Source: Chitinophagaceae bacterium
GTDB taxonomy: Bacteria > Bacteroidota > Bacteroidia > Chitinophagales > Chitinophagaceae
Direction: 5' to 3'
DNA length: 64,000 nt
NCBI GenBank assembly: GCA_016706055.1
Contig: JADJKL010000008.1
Coordinates: 310,001-374,000, forward strand
In this document: piece by piece, positions 27,477-37,432 of the stretch
Position numbering within the stretch: position 1 is the first letter of the stretch
Layout: each line of letters opens with the position of its first letter
The notes under the pieces: generated by a model
Databases searched by the model: none
Seen by the model: only the letters and a program-made list of their open reading frames with translations
Told to the model about the DNA's origin: nothing
Made by a program: the position numbers and the translations under genes

Positions 27477-28847
27477 ATGGACAAAGACCAGGAAATAATA
27501 GAAATAAAAACAATTATTGAACAGCTTTCGGATGAAGTGGATTCTCAACGGGAAAAGCTTCATCTGTTAAAGCAACGATTGTTTGAACTGGAGAAAGATC
27601 ATACTGTCTCTTTGAAAACTATGTCGCAGAAAGAACCGGAATCTGTAACAACTACAGATATTGGTTGGGGCGAAAAAATGAATATTGAAAATTTCATTGG
27701 CCTTCGGCTGATGCATTTAGTGGGAATTGTTATTCTGGTAATGGGAATTGCAATCGGTGTTAAATATGCAGTAGATAATCAATTGATTTCAGAAGCAGCT
27801 AGGATATCGTTGGCATATATAGCAGGTATTATTCTATGTGTGTTGTCGTTCAGATTAAAAAAGAAGTATCAGCTTTTTAGTGCAATACTTTTTTCAGGAG
27901 CAATGGCATCACTTTATTTTACTACTTATGCTGCTTTAGTTTACTATCAGATAATACCGTTTGTTGTTGCCTTTATATTAATGCTGCTAATTACTATCGC
28001 AACAGTATATGCAGCAATTCAATACAACAGGGAGGAAATTGCAATACTGGGAATGATTGGAGCCTACAGCATTCCTTTTTTAATTAGTGCAAACTCAGAT
28101 GAAGTTTATTTGTTCTTTGCCTATATTCTTTTTATAAATTGTGGCATTGCTTTTCTTTCTTTTAAGAGAAACTGGAAGAGCATGATACTGATTGCAATGT
28201 TATCGACCTGGGTTTTATACTTAGGATGGGCTGCTAGTAAATACGACGTCGCTTTTAGAGGACAGGCAGAGCTTTTTCTCGCAGCTTTTTATATTTTATT
28301 TACTATTGCTTCTCTTGCATATGCATTGTTCAAAAACAGACAGTTACACATATTAGAAGTTCAACATTTTGTGTTCAATAATGTGCTGGCACTTGTAGCA
28401 GGCTTATTAGTTTTCTCTGAAGGAAAGTTTGATGATCGTATTATACCAGTAACGGGTTTCGCTTGTTTGTACTTTATGGTGTTGGCAATTATAAACAAAC
28501 TAGTACTGCCTAAGGAAATCCTCTTGTTTAAATATCTGACAGGAATGTCTGTAATATGTTTAGTGTCTTTCGCTGGTATTAAGTGGGATGGTATGATGGT
28601 GACTATGAGTTGGATTGGAATAGCTGTAGGATTGTTTGCTGCTGGTGTTTGGAGTAAGATGGCATGGCTTCGATTATTATCTATTTTATTAGCAGGTGTT
28701 ACACTCGTTAAATTAATTCTATTTGACCGCTATAGTTTTTCAACAGTTGAAAAGATTGTTGCTTATATCTCTATCGGGTCTTTGTTATTGATTCTTTCTT
28801 TCTTCTACCAGAAGTACAGGCAGCGACTGACGGATGAGAAAAGTTGA
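27477..28847 (+). CDS. DUF2339 family polytopic membrane protein
   Basis: The 456-residue protein begins with a coiled-coil-like segment (residues 1-45, rich in Glu, Lys and Leu) and then contains about a dozen membrane helices, starting with LRLMHLVGIVILVMGIAIGVKYAVD. This layout matches DUF2339 proteins, whose function is unknown. It lies 57 bases downstream of the TonB gene on the same strand. The ATG at 27477 is the first in frame. Confidence 0.82.
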   Translation: MDKDQEIIEIKTIIEQLSDEVDSQREKLHLLKQRLFELEKDHTVSLKTMSQKEPESVTTTDIGWGEKMNIENFIGLRLMHLVGIVILVMGIAIGVKYAVDNQLISEAARISLAYIAGIILCVLSFRLKKKYQLFSAILFSGAMASLYFTTYAALVYYQIIPFVVAFILMLLITIATVYAAIQYNREEIAILGMIGAYSIPFLISANSDEVYLFFAYILFINCGIAFLSFKRNWKSMILIAMLSTWVLYLGWAASKYDVAFRGQAELFLAAFYILFTIASLAYALFKNRQLHILEVQHFVFNNVLALVAGLLVFSEGKFDDRIIPVTGFACLYFMVLAIINKLVLPKEILLFKYLTGMSVICLVSFAGIKWDGMMVTMSWIGIAVGLFAAGVWSKMAWLRLLSILLAGVTLVKLILFDRYSFSTVEKIVAYISIGSLLLILSFFYQKYRQRLTDEKS

Positions 28848-28946
28848 TATTAAATAGCAGCTCATTTTTCTTTTTTAAGTAGAAGGGATATCGCAAAAAA
28901 AATTTGCCACTTTGAAAGTGTTGAATAGAATTCATGCAGCACAAGG

Positions 28947-28986
28947 GTGCGACGCAACAAAAGCTGATAGTAGTAATACAGTTGAC
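28947..28986. repeat. Dispersed repeat with GTGCGACGCAAC core, copy 1
   Basis: The 12 bases GTGCGACGCAAC (28947-28958), followed by a conserved TAGTAGTA (with GCT shortly before) and a GTTG end, recur at 58263-58299. The CAAC and GTTG ends can pair, so a small hairpin is possible. It lies in the convergent gap between the DUF2339 gene and guaB (28848-29070), in which I otherwise see no gene. Confidence 0.5.
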
Positions 28987-29047
28987 TAAAAAAGTAAATT
29001 TAATACTTTCAAAATCACTGCAAAGCAAAAAGCTTAATTGATCTAAG

Positions 29048-29073
29048 TTCCCCTTTAGGGGACAGGGGTTTTA
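29048..29073. repeat. CCCCTTTAGGGG palindromic repeat, copy at guaB stop
   Basis: TCCCCTTTAGGGGACAGGGG is a palindrome (CCCC-TTTA-GGGG type) followed by a second G-run. A near-identical block stands at 48636-48661 before rplY. This copy runs into the guaB stop codon (29071-29073) and may help end its transcription. Confidence 0.5.
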
Positions 29074-30566
29074 CTTCCTACTATAGTTCGGCGCCTCTTT
29101 TGTGATCTCTATATCATGTGCATGGCTTTCTCTCATACCTGCATTGGTGATTTTTACAAATACTGCTTTCTTCAACGCTTCGATATTGCCAGCACCGCAA
29201 TAACCCATACCTGCACGAAGACCGCCAGTGTATTGATAAACAATTTCTTTCAACGTTCCTTTGTAAGCCACACGGCCTTCGATGCCTTCGGGCACAAACT
29301 TCTTTACATCGTCTTCCACATCCTGAAAGTAACGATCGCTGCTACCCGTTGCCATTGCACCTAATGAACCCATGCCACGGTATTGTTTGAACTTTCTTCC
29401 TTCGAAGATGATAGTTTCTCCTGGGCTTTCTTCTGTGCCTGCAAAAATACTTCCCATCATTACACAATCAGCTCCGGCTGCTAATGCTTTTACCATGTCA
29501 CCAGTATAGCGAATACCACCATCAGCAATGATTGGAATATTTTTTCCTTTTAATGCGGCGGCAGCTTCCATTACTGCTGTAAGCTGCGGTACACCTGCAC
29601 CTGCAACAATTCTTGTGGTGCAAATAGAACCGGGCCCGATACCAACTTTAATTGCATCTGCACCAGCATCTGCTAATGCTTTTGCACCTGCGGCTGTGCC
29701 AACGTTGCCTGCCAACACATTTATATTTTTAAAATTCTTTTTTACACTTTTTAATGCTTCAATTACTCCTTTGCTGTGTCCATGAGCACTGTCTAATGCA
29801 ATAACATCGGCACCTACAGTTTGTAATGCAGCAACTCTGTCTAATATATCAGCAGTAATACCAACACCAGCACCTACAAGTAAGCGGCCAAACTTATCCT
29901 TCACAGCATTAGGATTGCTTTTTAATTTTAATATATCACTATAAGTAAAGAGGCCTGTAAGCTTACCCTGCTTGTTGATGATTGGTAGTTTTTCAACTTT
30001 TGTTTTTTTGAAAAGCTCTTCCGCTTTTTTTATATCTGTTCCTTCTGGGGCCGTGTATAAATTTTCTTTTGTCATTACTTCACTAACCTTTCGTTTCATG
30101 TTTTCTTCGAAGCGAAGATCTCTGTTGGTGAGTATGCCGACTAGCTTTCCACTTTTATCAATGATGGGGATACCGCCGATTTTATTTTCCCGCATTAATT
30201 TTAAGGCATCGCCGATTGTAGCATCAGCTAATAAAGTAACCGGATCGATGATCAATCCGCTTTCACTTCTTTTTACTTTTCGTACCTGCTCGGCTTGCTT
30301 TTCAATACTCATATTCTTATGCAGAATACCAAGTCCACCTTCTCTTGCCAGTGCTGTTGCCAGTGCTGCTTCGGTAACGGTATCCATTGCCGCTGAGAGC
30401 AAGGGTACATTCAACGTAATGTTTTTGGTGAGTTTTGTTTTTATTTCCACATCCCGTGGAAGCACCTGGCTGTAGCCGGGCATTAATAAAACATCATCGA
30501 AGGTTAAGCCTTCGCCGAAAAATTTGTCGGAACCTTAGTTGTGTTGGGGGAATTTCTTGTTGCCAT
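29071..30566 (-). pseudogene. guaB: IMP dehydrogenase, 5' end interrupted by a -1 frameshift (probable sequencing indel)
   Basis: GuaB oxidises IMP to XMP in GTP synthesis. From the internal ATG at 30483 the frame gives 470 residues: the catalytic barrel, the CBS pair in the middle (near GDALKLMRENKIGGIPI and DIKKAEELFKKTKVEKLPI), and the active-site loop GPGSICTTRIVAG. The family N-terminus FFGEGLTFDDVLL is encoded just upstream without a start. A proper start lies at ATG 30566 (MATRNSPNTTKVPTN), but that frame shifts at five T residues (30518-30522 on the plus strand shows AAAAA). One more T joins the frames into a normal protein of about 498 residues. An indel error is the likeliest cause. 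Confidence 0.9.
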
Positions 30567-30610
30567 GTGCAAAGATAAGCGGCTCGGCAATTACAGACAA
30601 ACTGAAATTT

Positions 30611-32644
30611 TTACCGGATTAAAGTAACTGTTCCTTTTTCAAATACTTCTTTTTTAGTATCCTTGTGAACATACCTGAGCATCCATACAAATACGCCGGT
30701 GCCTTGCAGATTACCATTAATTTTTCCATCCCATTTGTCTTGCCAGTTGTTGGTTTGAAATACTAATTGCCCCCAGCGATTATACACTTTGAATTCATAA
30801 TTATCTGCTTTCAAAGCATTATGCGGTCTGAAGAAATCGTTGCGGCCGTCATTATTCGGAGTAAAAGCAGTAGGTACTGCAATAAGGCAATGGTCGAGTA
30901 CCGTTAATGTTCTTCGGGCACTATCGCTGCATCCCAATGCATTACTCTTGGCAACAAGTTTTACCGTATAATATGCTTCTCTGTTAATTATCGGAAACTG
31001 TACGGGTAACGGATCCTTTAATGTACTTGTTGCAATAACATCAAATGTCCATTTCCAGGAATCTATTAATCCTGTTGATGTGTTAAATACTTCCAGTTTG
31101 TCTTCGGGGCAAATAATAGATGGCATGTTGAAGTTGGCTATTACTTCATTATCAAGATTAATCACCATTAATGCAGTATCGCTACAGGTGCCGTTACTTA
31201 CACCAAGTTGAATCGTATTGTTACTGGTAGCTTGAAAAACAATAGTGTGTGATTGTGTTTTTACCGGCGTACCATTATTAAAAACCCAGTTCCAGCTATT
31301 TACATCATGAGCTCCGTTGTGTGAAAATGAAAGGGTATCTGTGCGGCAACCAAGTTTTTCCATATAAGTAAATGCAGCATTTACTGTATCAGCAGTAGTA
31401 AATGGTAATGTATGAACAGGAGTTTCCAATCCACATTCATCAATCAACACTGTTCCATCATTACCCGCCTTCAATGTTAACTGGTAAGTTCCTTTTGTGA
31501 AAATGGGTGCTGCGAATTTTACTACTACATAATCTGTTTTTCCATTAACACAATTTCCAGTTGCACCGATAACTGTTACAGGTGTTGGTCCGGCTACAAC
31601 AAAATCACTACCATCGGCTGAAATGCTTGCGCAACTTATTTTCTTTGGAAAATAAATACGTACAGAATCTGGTGTACAGGCAGTTTTTCCAATGCTATCG
31701 GCAAAGATGGGTTGAGGTACAGCATAAGTAAAGGAAACTTTATCACCTAGAGTTATGGCTGTTCCGCAAATGTCTAATAATGAATTTCCATCTGAGCCAT
31801 TATTGATGACTAGGTCGAAGGTTCCATTGGGAAGTGCTGCTGCTAATGTAATCGTCATTTCATTAAAGTCAAAAGCACCAGTGCAGTTTGCTGAAACCGC
31901 ACTTACAACTGTACCGGCAGCAGGTGACAAACTAAATTCACTTCCGGAACCTGTGGCACTGCTGCATCTTATCTGCTTATTCAGTTTCAGGGTAATTACT
32001 TTACCATCACAATCAACTTTTGCACTTAGCATTTGTGGAACTTTTGGATCGGTGATAACGGCAGTGCCGCCACCGAATGCTAAATCATAACCGCTTTGGC
32101 TATCTGTGAAATGGCTAACCATTAAAAGGTATTCCCGGCCAGCAGTTAATACAGGCATGGCTGCAAATCTTGGTGCATTTGCAGCCGGATCTGATGCGCA
32201 TTGAATAAAATTAACACCTGTAGCAGATGCACCCGTTGGGCCATATGAGCCAGACCAGTTGCCGGTGACCACTAAAGAGTTTACAGTAAAAATATCGTTG
32301 GGGTTTCTTCCGGTTATATCATAGAGTTGCCAGTCATAATCTTCATTGGCTGTTAAAGGAGTTATTACAAAACCAAGAGTACCGCCTACATAACAAGTGA
32401 ATTTATAAAAGAATGGGTTCTTGTTTTGATAATCGGCACCACCGGCAGCTGAGCAACCTGGAACAAATAAATCATTTGTGCTACAGGTTGGTACTGAAGC
32501 CTGGTGAAAAACCGTAGTACCACAAACCGGAAATGCCGTGGAAGGTGTTTGCCCCAATGTCGTACATGCTTGTGAATAAGCAACAACATTATGGGACAAA
32601 AAAATGATGATTAATAATATGAAGGGTATGCGCCGCAATTTCAT
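30611..32644 (-). CDS. Secreted surface protein with PKD-like domain and type IX type B CTD
   Basis: The 677-residue protein starts with a signal peptide ending near VVAYSQA. The N-terminal half includes a region like those of extracellular glue or adhesion proteins (tandem segments with paired Cys, for example CDGKVITLKLNKQIRCSS and CTPDSVRIYFPKKISC). A PKD-like domain lies around WNWVFNNGTPV. The last 90 residues (AVPTAFTPNNDGRND to KGTVTLIR, with YNRWGQLVF and KWDGKI) are the gliding motility-associated sorting domain for SprA-dependent export. Its ending is nearly the same as that of the protein at 20968. Role unknown. Confidence 0.9.
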   Translation of the reverse strand: MKLRRIPFILLIIIFLSHNVVAYSQACTTLGQTPSTAFPVCGTTVFHQASVPTCSTNDLFVPGCSAAGGADYQNKNPFFYKFTCYVGGTLGFVITPLTANEDYDWQLYDITGRNPNDIFTVNSLVVTGNWSGSYGPTGASATGVNFIQCASDPAANAPRFAAMPVLTAGREYLLMVSHFTDSQSGYDLAFGGGTAVITDPKVPQMLSAKVDCDGKVITLKLNKQIRCSSATGSGSEFSLSPAAGTVVSAVSANCTGAFDFNEMTITLAAALPNGTFDLVINNGSDGNSLLDICGTAITLGDKVSFTYAVPQPIFADSIGKTACTPDSVRIYFPKKISCASISADGSDFVVAGPTPVTVIGATGNCVNGKTDYVVVKFAAPIFTKGTYQLTLKAGNDGTVLIDECGLETPVHTLPFTTADTVNAAFTYMEKLGCRTDTLSFSHNGAHDVNSWNWVFNNGTPVKTQSHTIVFQATSNNTIQLGVSNGTCSDTALMVINLDNEVIANFNMPSIICPEDKLEVFNTSTGLIDSWKWTFDVIATSTLKDPLPVQFPIINREAYYTVKLVAKSNALGCSDSARRTLTVLDHCLIAVPTAFTPNNDGRNDFFRPHNALKADNYEFKVYNRWGQLVFQTNNWQDKWDGKINGNLQGTGVFVWMLRYVHKDTKKEVFEKGTVTLIR

Positions 32645-32712
32645 AAGTAAAAGGTCAATGAATTCTTTGAATTACTTTAAGACAATAAAATCTAGTTTTT
32701 TGCTGTATGTCT

Positions 32713-33813
32713 TTAAGCTATCTTATATATTTTTCCGGGCAAAGATAGTATCACATTCTGTAATTCTAAGTTAAGTATGGCGGCTGCAACAGTACTGCTG
32801 CTTAATCCACTTTTGAAATTGATGTCATCAATTGATACCGTTTCATTTTCTTTGAGAATGTCAATAACTATTTTTTCTTCTTTTGTCAATTCAATAAATA
32901 TTTCTCTTTGTTGTTTCTTTTTATTTTTTGCTACATCTTCCCAACCCATTAGTTGTAAGAATTCTTTGGTATCAGGTAATAATACTGCTTTATTGGATTT
33001 GATGAGGTAATTACATCCTGCACTTTTACTGTCAGTAATTTTCCCGGGGATGGCGAAAACATCTTTGTTGTAACCATTAGCTAATTCAGCCGTAATCATA
33101 CTGCCGCCTTTGATGCTTGTTTCAATTACTATTGTCGCATCACTCATGCCGGCTACAATTCTATTGCGACTAGGAAAATTATGTTTGTCGGGTTTTGATT
33201 TGCTTCTGAACTCTGTCAGCAAACCGCCTCCGTTTTTAATCATGTCTTTTGCAAGTCCTGCATGCTCCGGCGGATAAATAAGATCGAGGCCATGTGCTAA
33301 TACACCAACAGTAGGTAGATTATTTTTTACTGAAGCTTTATGTGCAATTGCATCTACACCAAAGGCCAAGCCGCTAATGACTGTAATGTTTTGCGCTGCA
33401 ATCGCTTTTACCAGATCGTCAGTTACTTGTTTTGCATAATCGGTATAGCTTCTTGTACCGATTATCGAAACAATCTTTTGTGCATTCAGATCAGCTTCTC
33501 CTTTGTAATAAAGCAGGGTAGGAGAATCATAGCAATTCAATAACCGTTGCGGATATAGAGGATCAGTAAGAAAAAGCGGTTTGATCTTGTACTTTTCTAT
33601 AAATTTTATTTCATCTTCTGCTCTTGAAAAATCGTTGAAGCTGGAAATAGAAGCAGCTCTCACAGGACCGATACCTTCAATCTTTTCAAGAAATGATTTT
33701 TTAGCATGAAATATTTCTTCTGCTTCGCAATGCTGCAAAAGTATTTTGGCCTGTACGGTGCCGATATTGGGAATAAGCGTTAAAGCCAGTTGGTATAAAA
33801 GTTCCGGATGCAT
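32713..33813 (-). CDS. dprA: DNA-processing protein DprA
   Basis: DprA loads RecA on incoming single-stranded DNA during transformation. The 366-residue protein has an N-terminal HhH/SAM-like region (LIPNIGTVQAKILL, IEGIGPVRAASI), the Rossmann core with GTRSYTDYAKQV, VISGLAFGVDAIAHKAS and FPSRNRIVAGMSDATIVIE, and a C-terminal winged-helix domain (SIDDINFKSGLSSSTVAAAIL). All are standard. Confidence 0.95.
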   Translation of the reverse strand: MHPELLYQLALTLIPNIGTVQAKILLQHCEAEEIFHAKKSFLEKIEGIGPVRAASISSFNDFSRAEDEIKFIEKYKIKPLFLTDPLYPQRLLNCYDSPTLLYYKGEADLNAQKIVSIIGTRSYTDYAKQVTDDLVKAIAAQNITVISGLAFGVDAIAHKASVKNNLPTVGVLAHGLDLIYPPEHAGLAKDMIKNGGGLLTEFRSKSKPDKHNFPSRNRIVAGMSDATIVIETSIKGGSMITAELANGYNKDVFAIPGKITDSKSAGCNYLIKSNKAVLLPDTKEFLQLMGWEDVAKNKKKQQREIFIELTKEEKIVIDILKENETVSIDDINFKSGLSSSTVAAAILNLELQNVILSLPGKIYKIA

Positions 33814-33861
33814 GGGATAAAGTCGTAAACTTCAAATATAGGATGAAAGATTATTTAATGG

Positions 33862-35778
33862 TTACTGGCTTACCACTTTCATTTCTGTTCGTCGGTTTTG
33901 TGCTCTTCCGTCTTCAGAATTATTATCTGCAACTGGTTTGGTTTCGCCGAAACCTTTCGCTGTTAATCTTTTGGCGTCAATGTTTTTACTGATAAGATAT
34001 TTGACAACTGCTTTTGCTCTTTCATTACTTAATGCGAGGTTGTCTGCCGGTTTGCCAACATTGTCTGTGTGTCCGCCAATTTCAATTCTAAGTAAAGGAT
34101 TTTCATTGAGTAGCTGAACAAGCTTATCTAATTCAACCTGTGATTCAGGTTTTAATTCAAATTTGTTTACATCAAAGAAAATATTCTTCAGTATAACGTT
34201 TGCATTGAGTTCGATTGGTTGTAATGCAATGTCTTTTTTGTAAGTGGAGTCGGGTGATTTATCAATCATCAAAAAATTATCTGAATAAAATAAATATCCT
34301 TTTCGATTTACATTGAAAGCATAATCTTTTCCTACAGGAAGTGTAATAAGGTATTTCCCATTTTCATCTGTTTGTACTTGTGTGATGGTTTGCTTAGTCG
34401 CCAAATCAATCAACTCAACCGTAGAAGGGATTCCTCTAAATGTTTTTTTATCAGTTACAATTCCTTTTACCCATAATGTTTTAAAGGGGCGAATATCTTT
34501 TCTTAATTGAAAACTATAAATGTCAAGCGAACCCCTCGAATCGCTTCTGTCGCTGGCATAATATGCCGTTACTCCATCAGCAGCAATGAACAGTGTTCCT
34601 TCATCATTGATGGTATTAATCGGATAACCAAGGTTCATCGGCTTTGTCCAAGTGTTGCCATAACTTCTGCGAACAAAGAATAGATCATTTTCTCCGTAAC
34701 CCTGCCAGCCGTTTGATGTAAAATATAAAGTCTGGTTGTCGGCATGAATAAAAGGGCATTGATCGTCAGCATCTGTATTGATTCCTGCTCCTATATTTTC
34801 TGCTTTGCTCCATGTTCCGTTTGGTTGTAGATGCGAAACATAAATATCGCTGCCGCCAAAACCGCCCAATCTTCTGCTGGCAAAATAGAGGTCTCTCTTG
34901 TCAGGTGAAAGACAAGGTTGAGAATCCCATTGATCAGAATTTACATTGGCGCCTAGGTTTACAGATTCGCTCCAACCTTGTGGTGTCATTACAGAATAGT
35001 ACAAATCATAATTGCCGAAATTGTCTCTTCTGTCTCTTGCAGTGAAAATAAAAAGCTGTCCATCCTGCGAAATAGTTTGTGCGGCTTCACTTTGTGGTGT
35101 ATTAATGTTGCCGGGGAGTGGTTTAGCTTCTTCCCATTTCTCACCATTTAATTTGCTGGAATAAAAATCTTCATTGATGTTTTTCACTCTTCTGGTAAAT
35201 ACCAATTCAGTTGCGTCTATACTTAATGATGGAAAATATTCCGGCTCTGTAGTATTTACACCAGGTCCAAGATTTTGTGGTGCAAAAACATAACTTTTAT
35301 CTGGATTATTTTTTTCGAACTCTATGGCGAACTCGTATGACTTTTTTCTTTTCTCTAATTTGTCTAAAGTAGTTGGATTCTTTGGCGGTTTCTTTGAAAG
35401 CAAATCATTTAGCGATTCTAATGCTTTGTCAAAATTTCCTTCGGCGGCTAATTGTGTTGAGTAAGGCGATTTGTAATCCAGCGTATAAATTGAGTCTAAC
35501 GAAAAAGCTATTTCGAAATGTTGAATACTTTTCTTGTGATTTTTCATATTGCCAAATAGACTACCCAATGCTAAATGTGCATCTACATATTTGTTATCTT
35601 CTCCAACAGCTTGTAATAGTAAACCAATTGCACTGATCATGTTGTCATCAGCGGCTCTTTCCTGCGCCTGATTATAATATTGAACGGCTTTCTTTTTTAT
35701 TTTCCCCGGATCGTATTGAGAAAAAGTAGCCAAAGCAAGACAAGTAATAAGTGAAAGGAGAAATATTTTTTTCATCAA
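33862..35778 (-). CDS. OmpA family protein with TPR, PD40 propeller and CarboxypepD_reg domains (PorE-like architecture)
   Basis: The 638-residue protein has a signal peptide (MMKKIFLLSLITCLALATFS), TPR-like helices (about 30-150), a beta-propeller of PD40 repeats (ATELVFTR, FIFTARDRR, DLYFASRRLGGFGGSDIYV, LYFTSNGWQGYGENDLFFV, AYYASDRSDSRGSLDIY), a carboxypeptidase regulatory-like domain, and an OmpA peptidoglycan-binding domain (IGGHTDNVG, ANLALSNERA-type, GFGETKPV, NRRTEMKV). This is the layout of the type IX component PorE, but paralogues with the same layout are common in Bacteroidota and it lacks a lipobox, so the role is not certain. It would sit in the periplasm or outer membrane. Confidence 0.85.
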   Translation of the reverse strand: MMKKIFLLSLITCLALATFSQYDPGKIKKKAVQYYNQAQERAADDNMISAIGLLLQAVGEDNKYVDAHLALGSLFGNMKNHKKSIQHFEIAFSLDSIYTLDYKSPYSTQLAAEGNFDKALESLNDLLSKKPPKNPTTLDKLEKRKKSYEFAIEFEKNNPDKSYVFAPQNLGPGVNTTEPEYFPSLSIDATELVFTRRVKNINEDFYSSKLNGEKWEEAKPLPGNINTPQSEAAQTISQDGQLFIFTARDRRDNFGNYDLYYSVMTPQGWSESVNLGANVNSDQWDSQPCLSPDKRDLYFASRRLGGFGGSDIYVSHLQPNGTWSKAENIGAGINTDADDQCPFIHADNQTLYFTSNGWQGYGENDLFFVRRSYGNTWTKPMNLGYPINTINDEGTLFIAADGVTAYYASDRSDSRGSLDIYSFQLRKDIRPFKTLWVKGIVTDKKTFRGIPSTVELIDLATKQTITQVQTDENGKYLITLPVGKDYAFNVNRKGYLFYSDNFLMIDKSPDSTYKKDIALQPIELNANVILKNIFFDVNKFELKPESQVELDKLVQLLNENPLLRIEIGGHTDNVGKPADNLALSNERAKAVVKYLISKNIDAKRLTAKGFGETKPVADNNSEDGRAQNRRTEMKVVSQ

Positions 35779-35857
35779 TAAATAGTATTGGATTAGTATA
35801 ACGAAGCTACTACGTTTTTATTCCACCAAAAGAGAGAAAAAGTTATTAAATGGTTGC

Positions 35858-36478
35858 CTATGGTACGTTGATGTACTTATGCAGTTGCAACGAAAGCTCC
35901 CATTTGGGATTTGCTTTAATGTATTCGATGATTTGCGGTGTTATTTGTGCTGCCTTGTCCCACTCTGGTTGTAAATACAATTTGCAATTATCACTTACCA
36001 TTGCGGCATATTTTTCCGCCCAGTCGAAATCTGAACTATTAAAGACCACTATTTTTAATTCGTGGGCAAAAGGAATTACTTCCTCCAACGGAGCTTTGAA
36101 TTTTTTAGGGGAAAGACAAATCCAATCCCAACTGCCACTTAGCGGATGAGCACCGGAAGTTTCGATATTAGTTTTTAAACCGGCTGCTTGCAATGCAGAA
36201 GTTAAATTATCTAAATTATGCATCAGTGGTTCGCCGCCGGTAATAACAACTAATTCAGCAGGAGTTTTTAATACAGTTGTTGTTAGGTCGTCAATTGTAA
36301 AATGAGGATGCTTGTTTGCATCCCAACTATCTTTTACATCGCACCACACACATCCAACATCGCAACCACCGAGGCGAATGAAATAAGCCGCTTTGCCTTG
36401 GTGATAACCTTCGCCCTGAATGGTGTAGAAATGTTCCATCACAGGAAGAGACGTTATAGTTTTTGTTTCGGTAATCAT
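35858..36478 (-). CDS. queE: 7-carboxy-7-deazaguanine synthase
   Basis: QueE is a radical SAM enzyme that makes 7-carboxy-7-deazaguanine from carboxytetrahydropterin on the way to preQ0 and queuosine. I start it at ATG 36478 (MITETKTITSLPVMEHFY); the longer open frame overlaps folD and is not coding. The 206-residue product shows the cluster motif CDVGCVWC (Cys-x3-Cys-x2-Cys) and VVITGGEPLMH. Its start overlaps the folD stop by one base (TAATG), which suggests coupled translation. The upstream enzyme QueD may be one of the PTPS-family genes at the left end. Confidence 0.93.
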   Translation of the reverse strand: MITETKTITSLPVMEHFYTIQGEGYHQGKAAYFIRLGGCDVGCVWCDVKDSWDANKHPHFTIDDLTTTVLKTPAELVVITGGEPLMHNLDNLTSALQAAGLKTNIETSGAHPLSGSWDWICLSPKKFKAPLEEVIPFAHELKIVVFNSSDFDWAEKYAAMVSDNCKLYLQPEWDKAAQITPQIIEYIKANPKWELSLQLHKYINVP

Positions 36479-37353
36479 TAGTTCTTCATCATGCATGAAC
36501 GATAGGTATTCATCAACAGTGCAGCAATCGTCATTGGACCAACACCTCCTGGCACAGGAGTAATCCAGGAACATTTTGGAGCCACTGTATCAAATGCTAC
36601 ATCGCCTTTTAATTTGAAACCGCTTTTTTTAGAGGTGTCAGAAACCCTTGTGATGCCGACATCAATTACGATGGCTCCTTCCTTCACCATATCGGCAGTA
36701 ATGAATTCTGTTTTTCCTAATGCAGCAACAATGATATCAGCTTGCAGGCAATATTCTTTTATGTTTTCTGTTTTGGAATGACAAACAGTTACTGTGCAAT
36801 TACCGGGGTTTGTATTATTGCTTAACAAAATACTCATAGGTCTTCCTACAATATTGCTTCTGCCAACAACTACAGCATGCTTTCCTTTTGTATCAATTTT
36901 ATAATGCTTAAGCAATAACATAATGCCATAAGGTGTTGCAGAAACAAAAGTTGGAACTCCTTGTACCATTCTGCCTACACTTACCGGATGAAAGCCATCA
37001 ACATCTTTATCAGGGTCTATGGCATTGATTATTTCATCATCAGAAAAATGTTTTGGTAGTGGAAGTTGAACTAAAATGCCATCTACATCCGGATCGTTAT
37101 TTAACTCTTCGATTTTGTCCAACACTTTTATGGCCGCCTCATCAATATCAAATCGTATTAAAGTTGATTTAAATCCAACTTCTTCACAAGCTTTTACTTT
37201 TGCCGCTACGTAGGTTTCGCTGGCACCATTATTACCAACAAGTATTGCTACAAGATGTGGAATTTTTTTTCCTTCTGTTGCTAATTGAGCTACATCTATT
37301 TTTAATTCATCCTTAATTGCCTGAGCTGCTTTTTTCCCATCTAGTAAATTCAT
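36478..37353 (-). CDS. folD: Bifunctional methylenetetrahydrofolate dehydrogenase / methenyltetrahydrofolate cyclohydrolase
   Basis: FolD interconverts one-carbon forms of tetrahydrofolate. The 291-residue protein has the catalytic Lys region in YVAAKVKACEEVG, the VDGILVQLPLP motif, and GRSNIVGRPMSILL plus TPVPGGVGPMTIA in the NADP domain. All conserved residues visible to me are present. queE follows with a one-base overlap. Confidence 0.96.
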   Translation of the reverse strand: MNLLDGKKAAQAIKDELKIDVAQLATEGKKIPHLVAILVGNNGASETYVAAKVKACEEVGFKSTLIRFDIDEAAIKVLDKIEELNNDPDVDGILVQLPLPKHFSDDEIINAIDPDKDVDGFHPVSVGRMVQGVPTFVSATPYGIMLLLKHYKIDTKGKHAVVVGRSNIVGRPMSILLSNNTNPGNCTVTVCHSKTENIKEYCLQADIIVAALGKTEFITADMVKEGAIVIDVGITRVSDTSKKSGFKLKGDVAFDTVAPKCSWITPVPGGVGPMTIAALLMNTYRSCMMKN

Positions 37354-37432
37354 GGCGCAAAAATAGTATTAATCGCAATCTTTATTTTGTAAGGCAGAAC
37401 TATACTTGTAACTTTCTATTAAATTTTACTAT

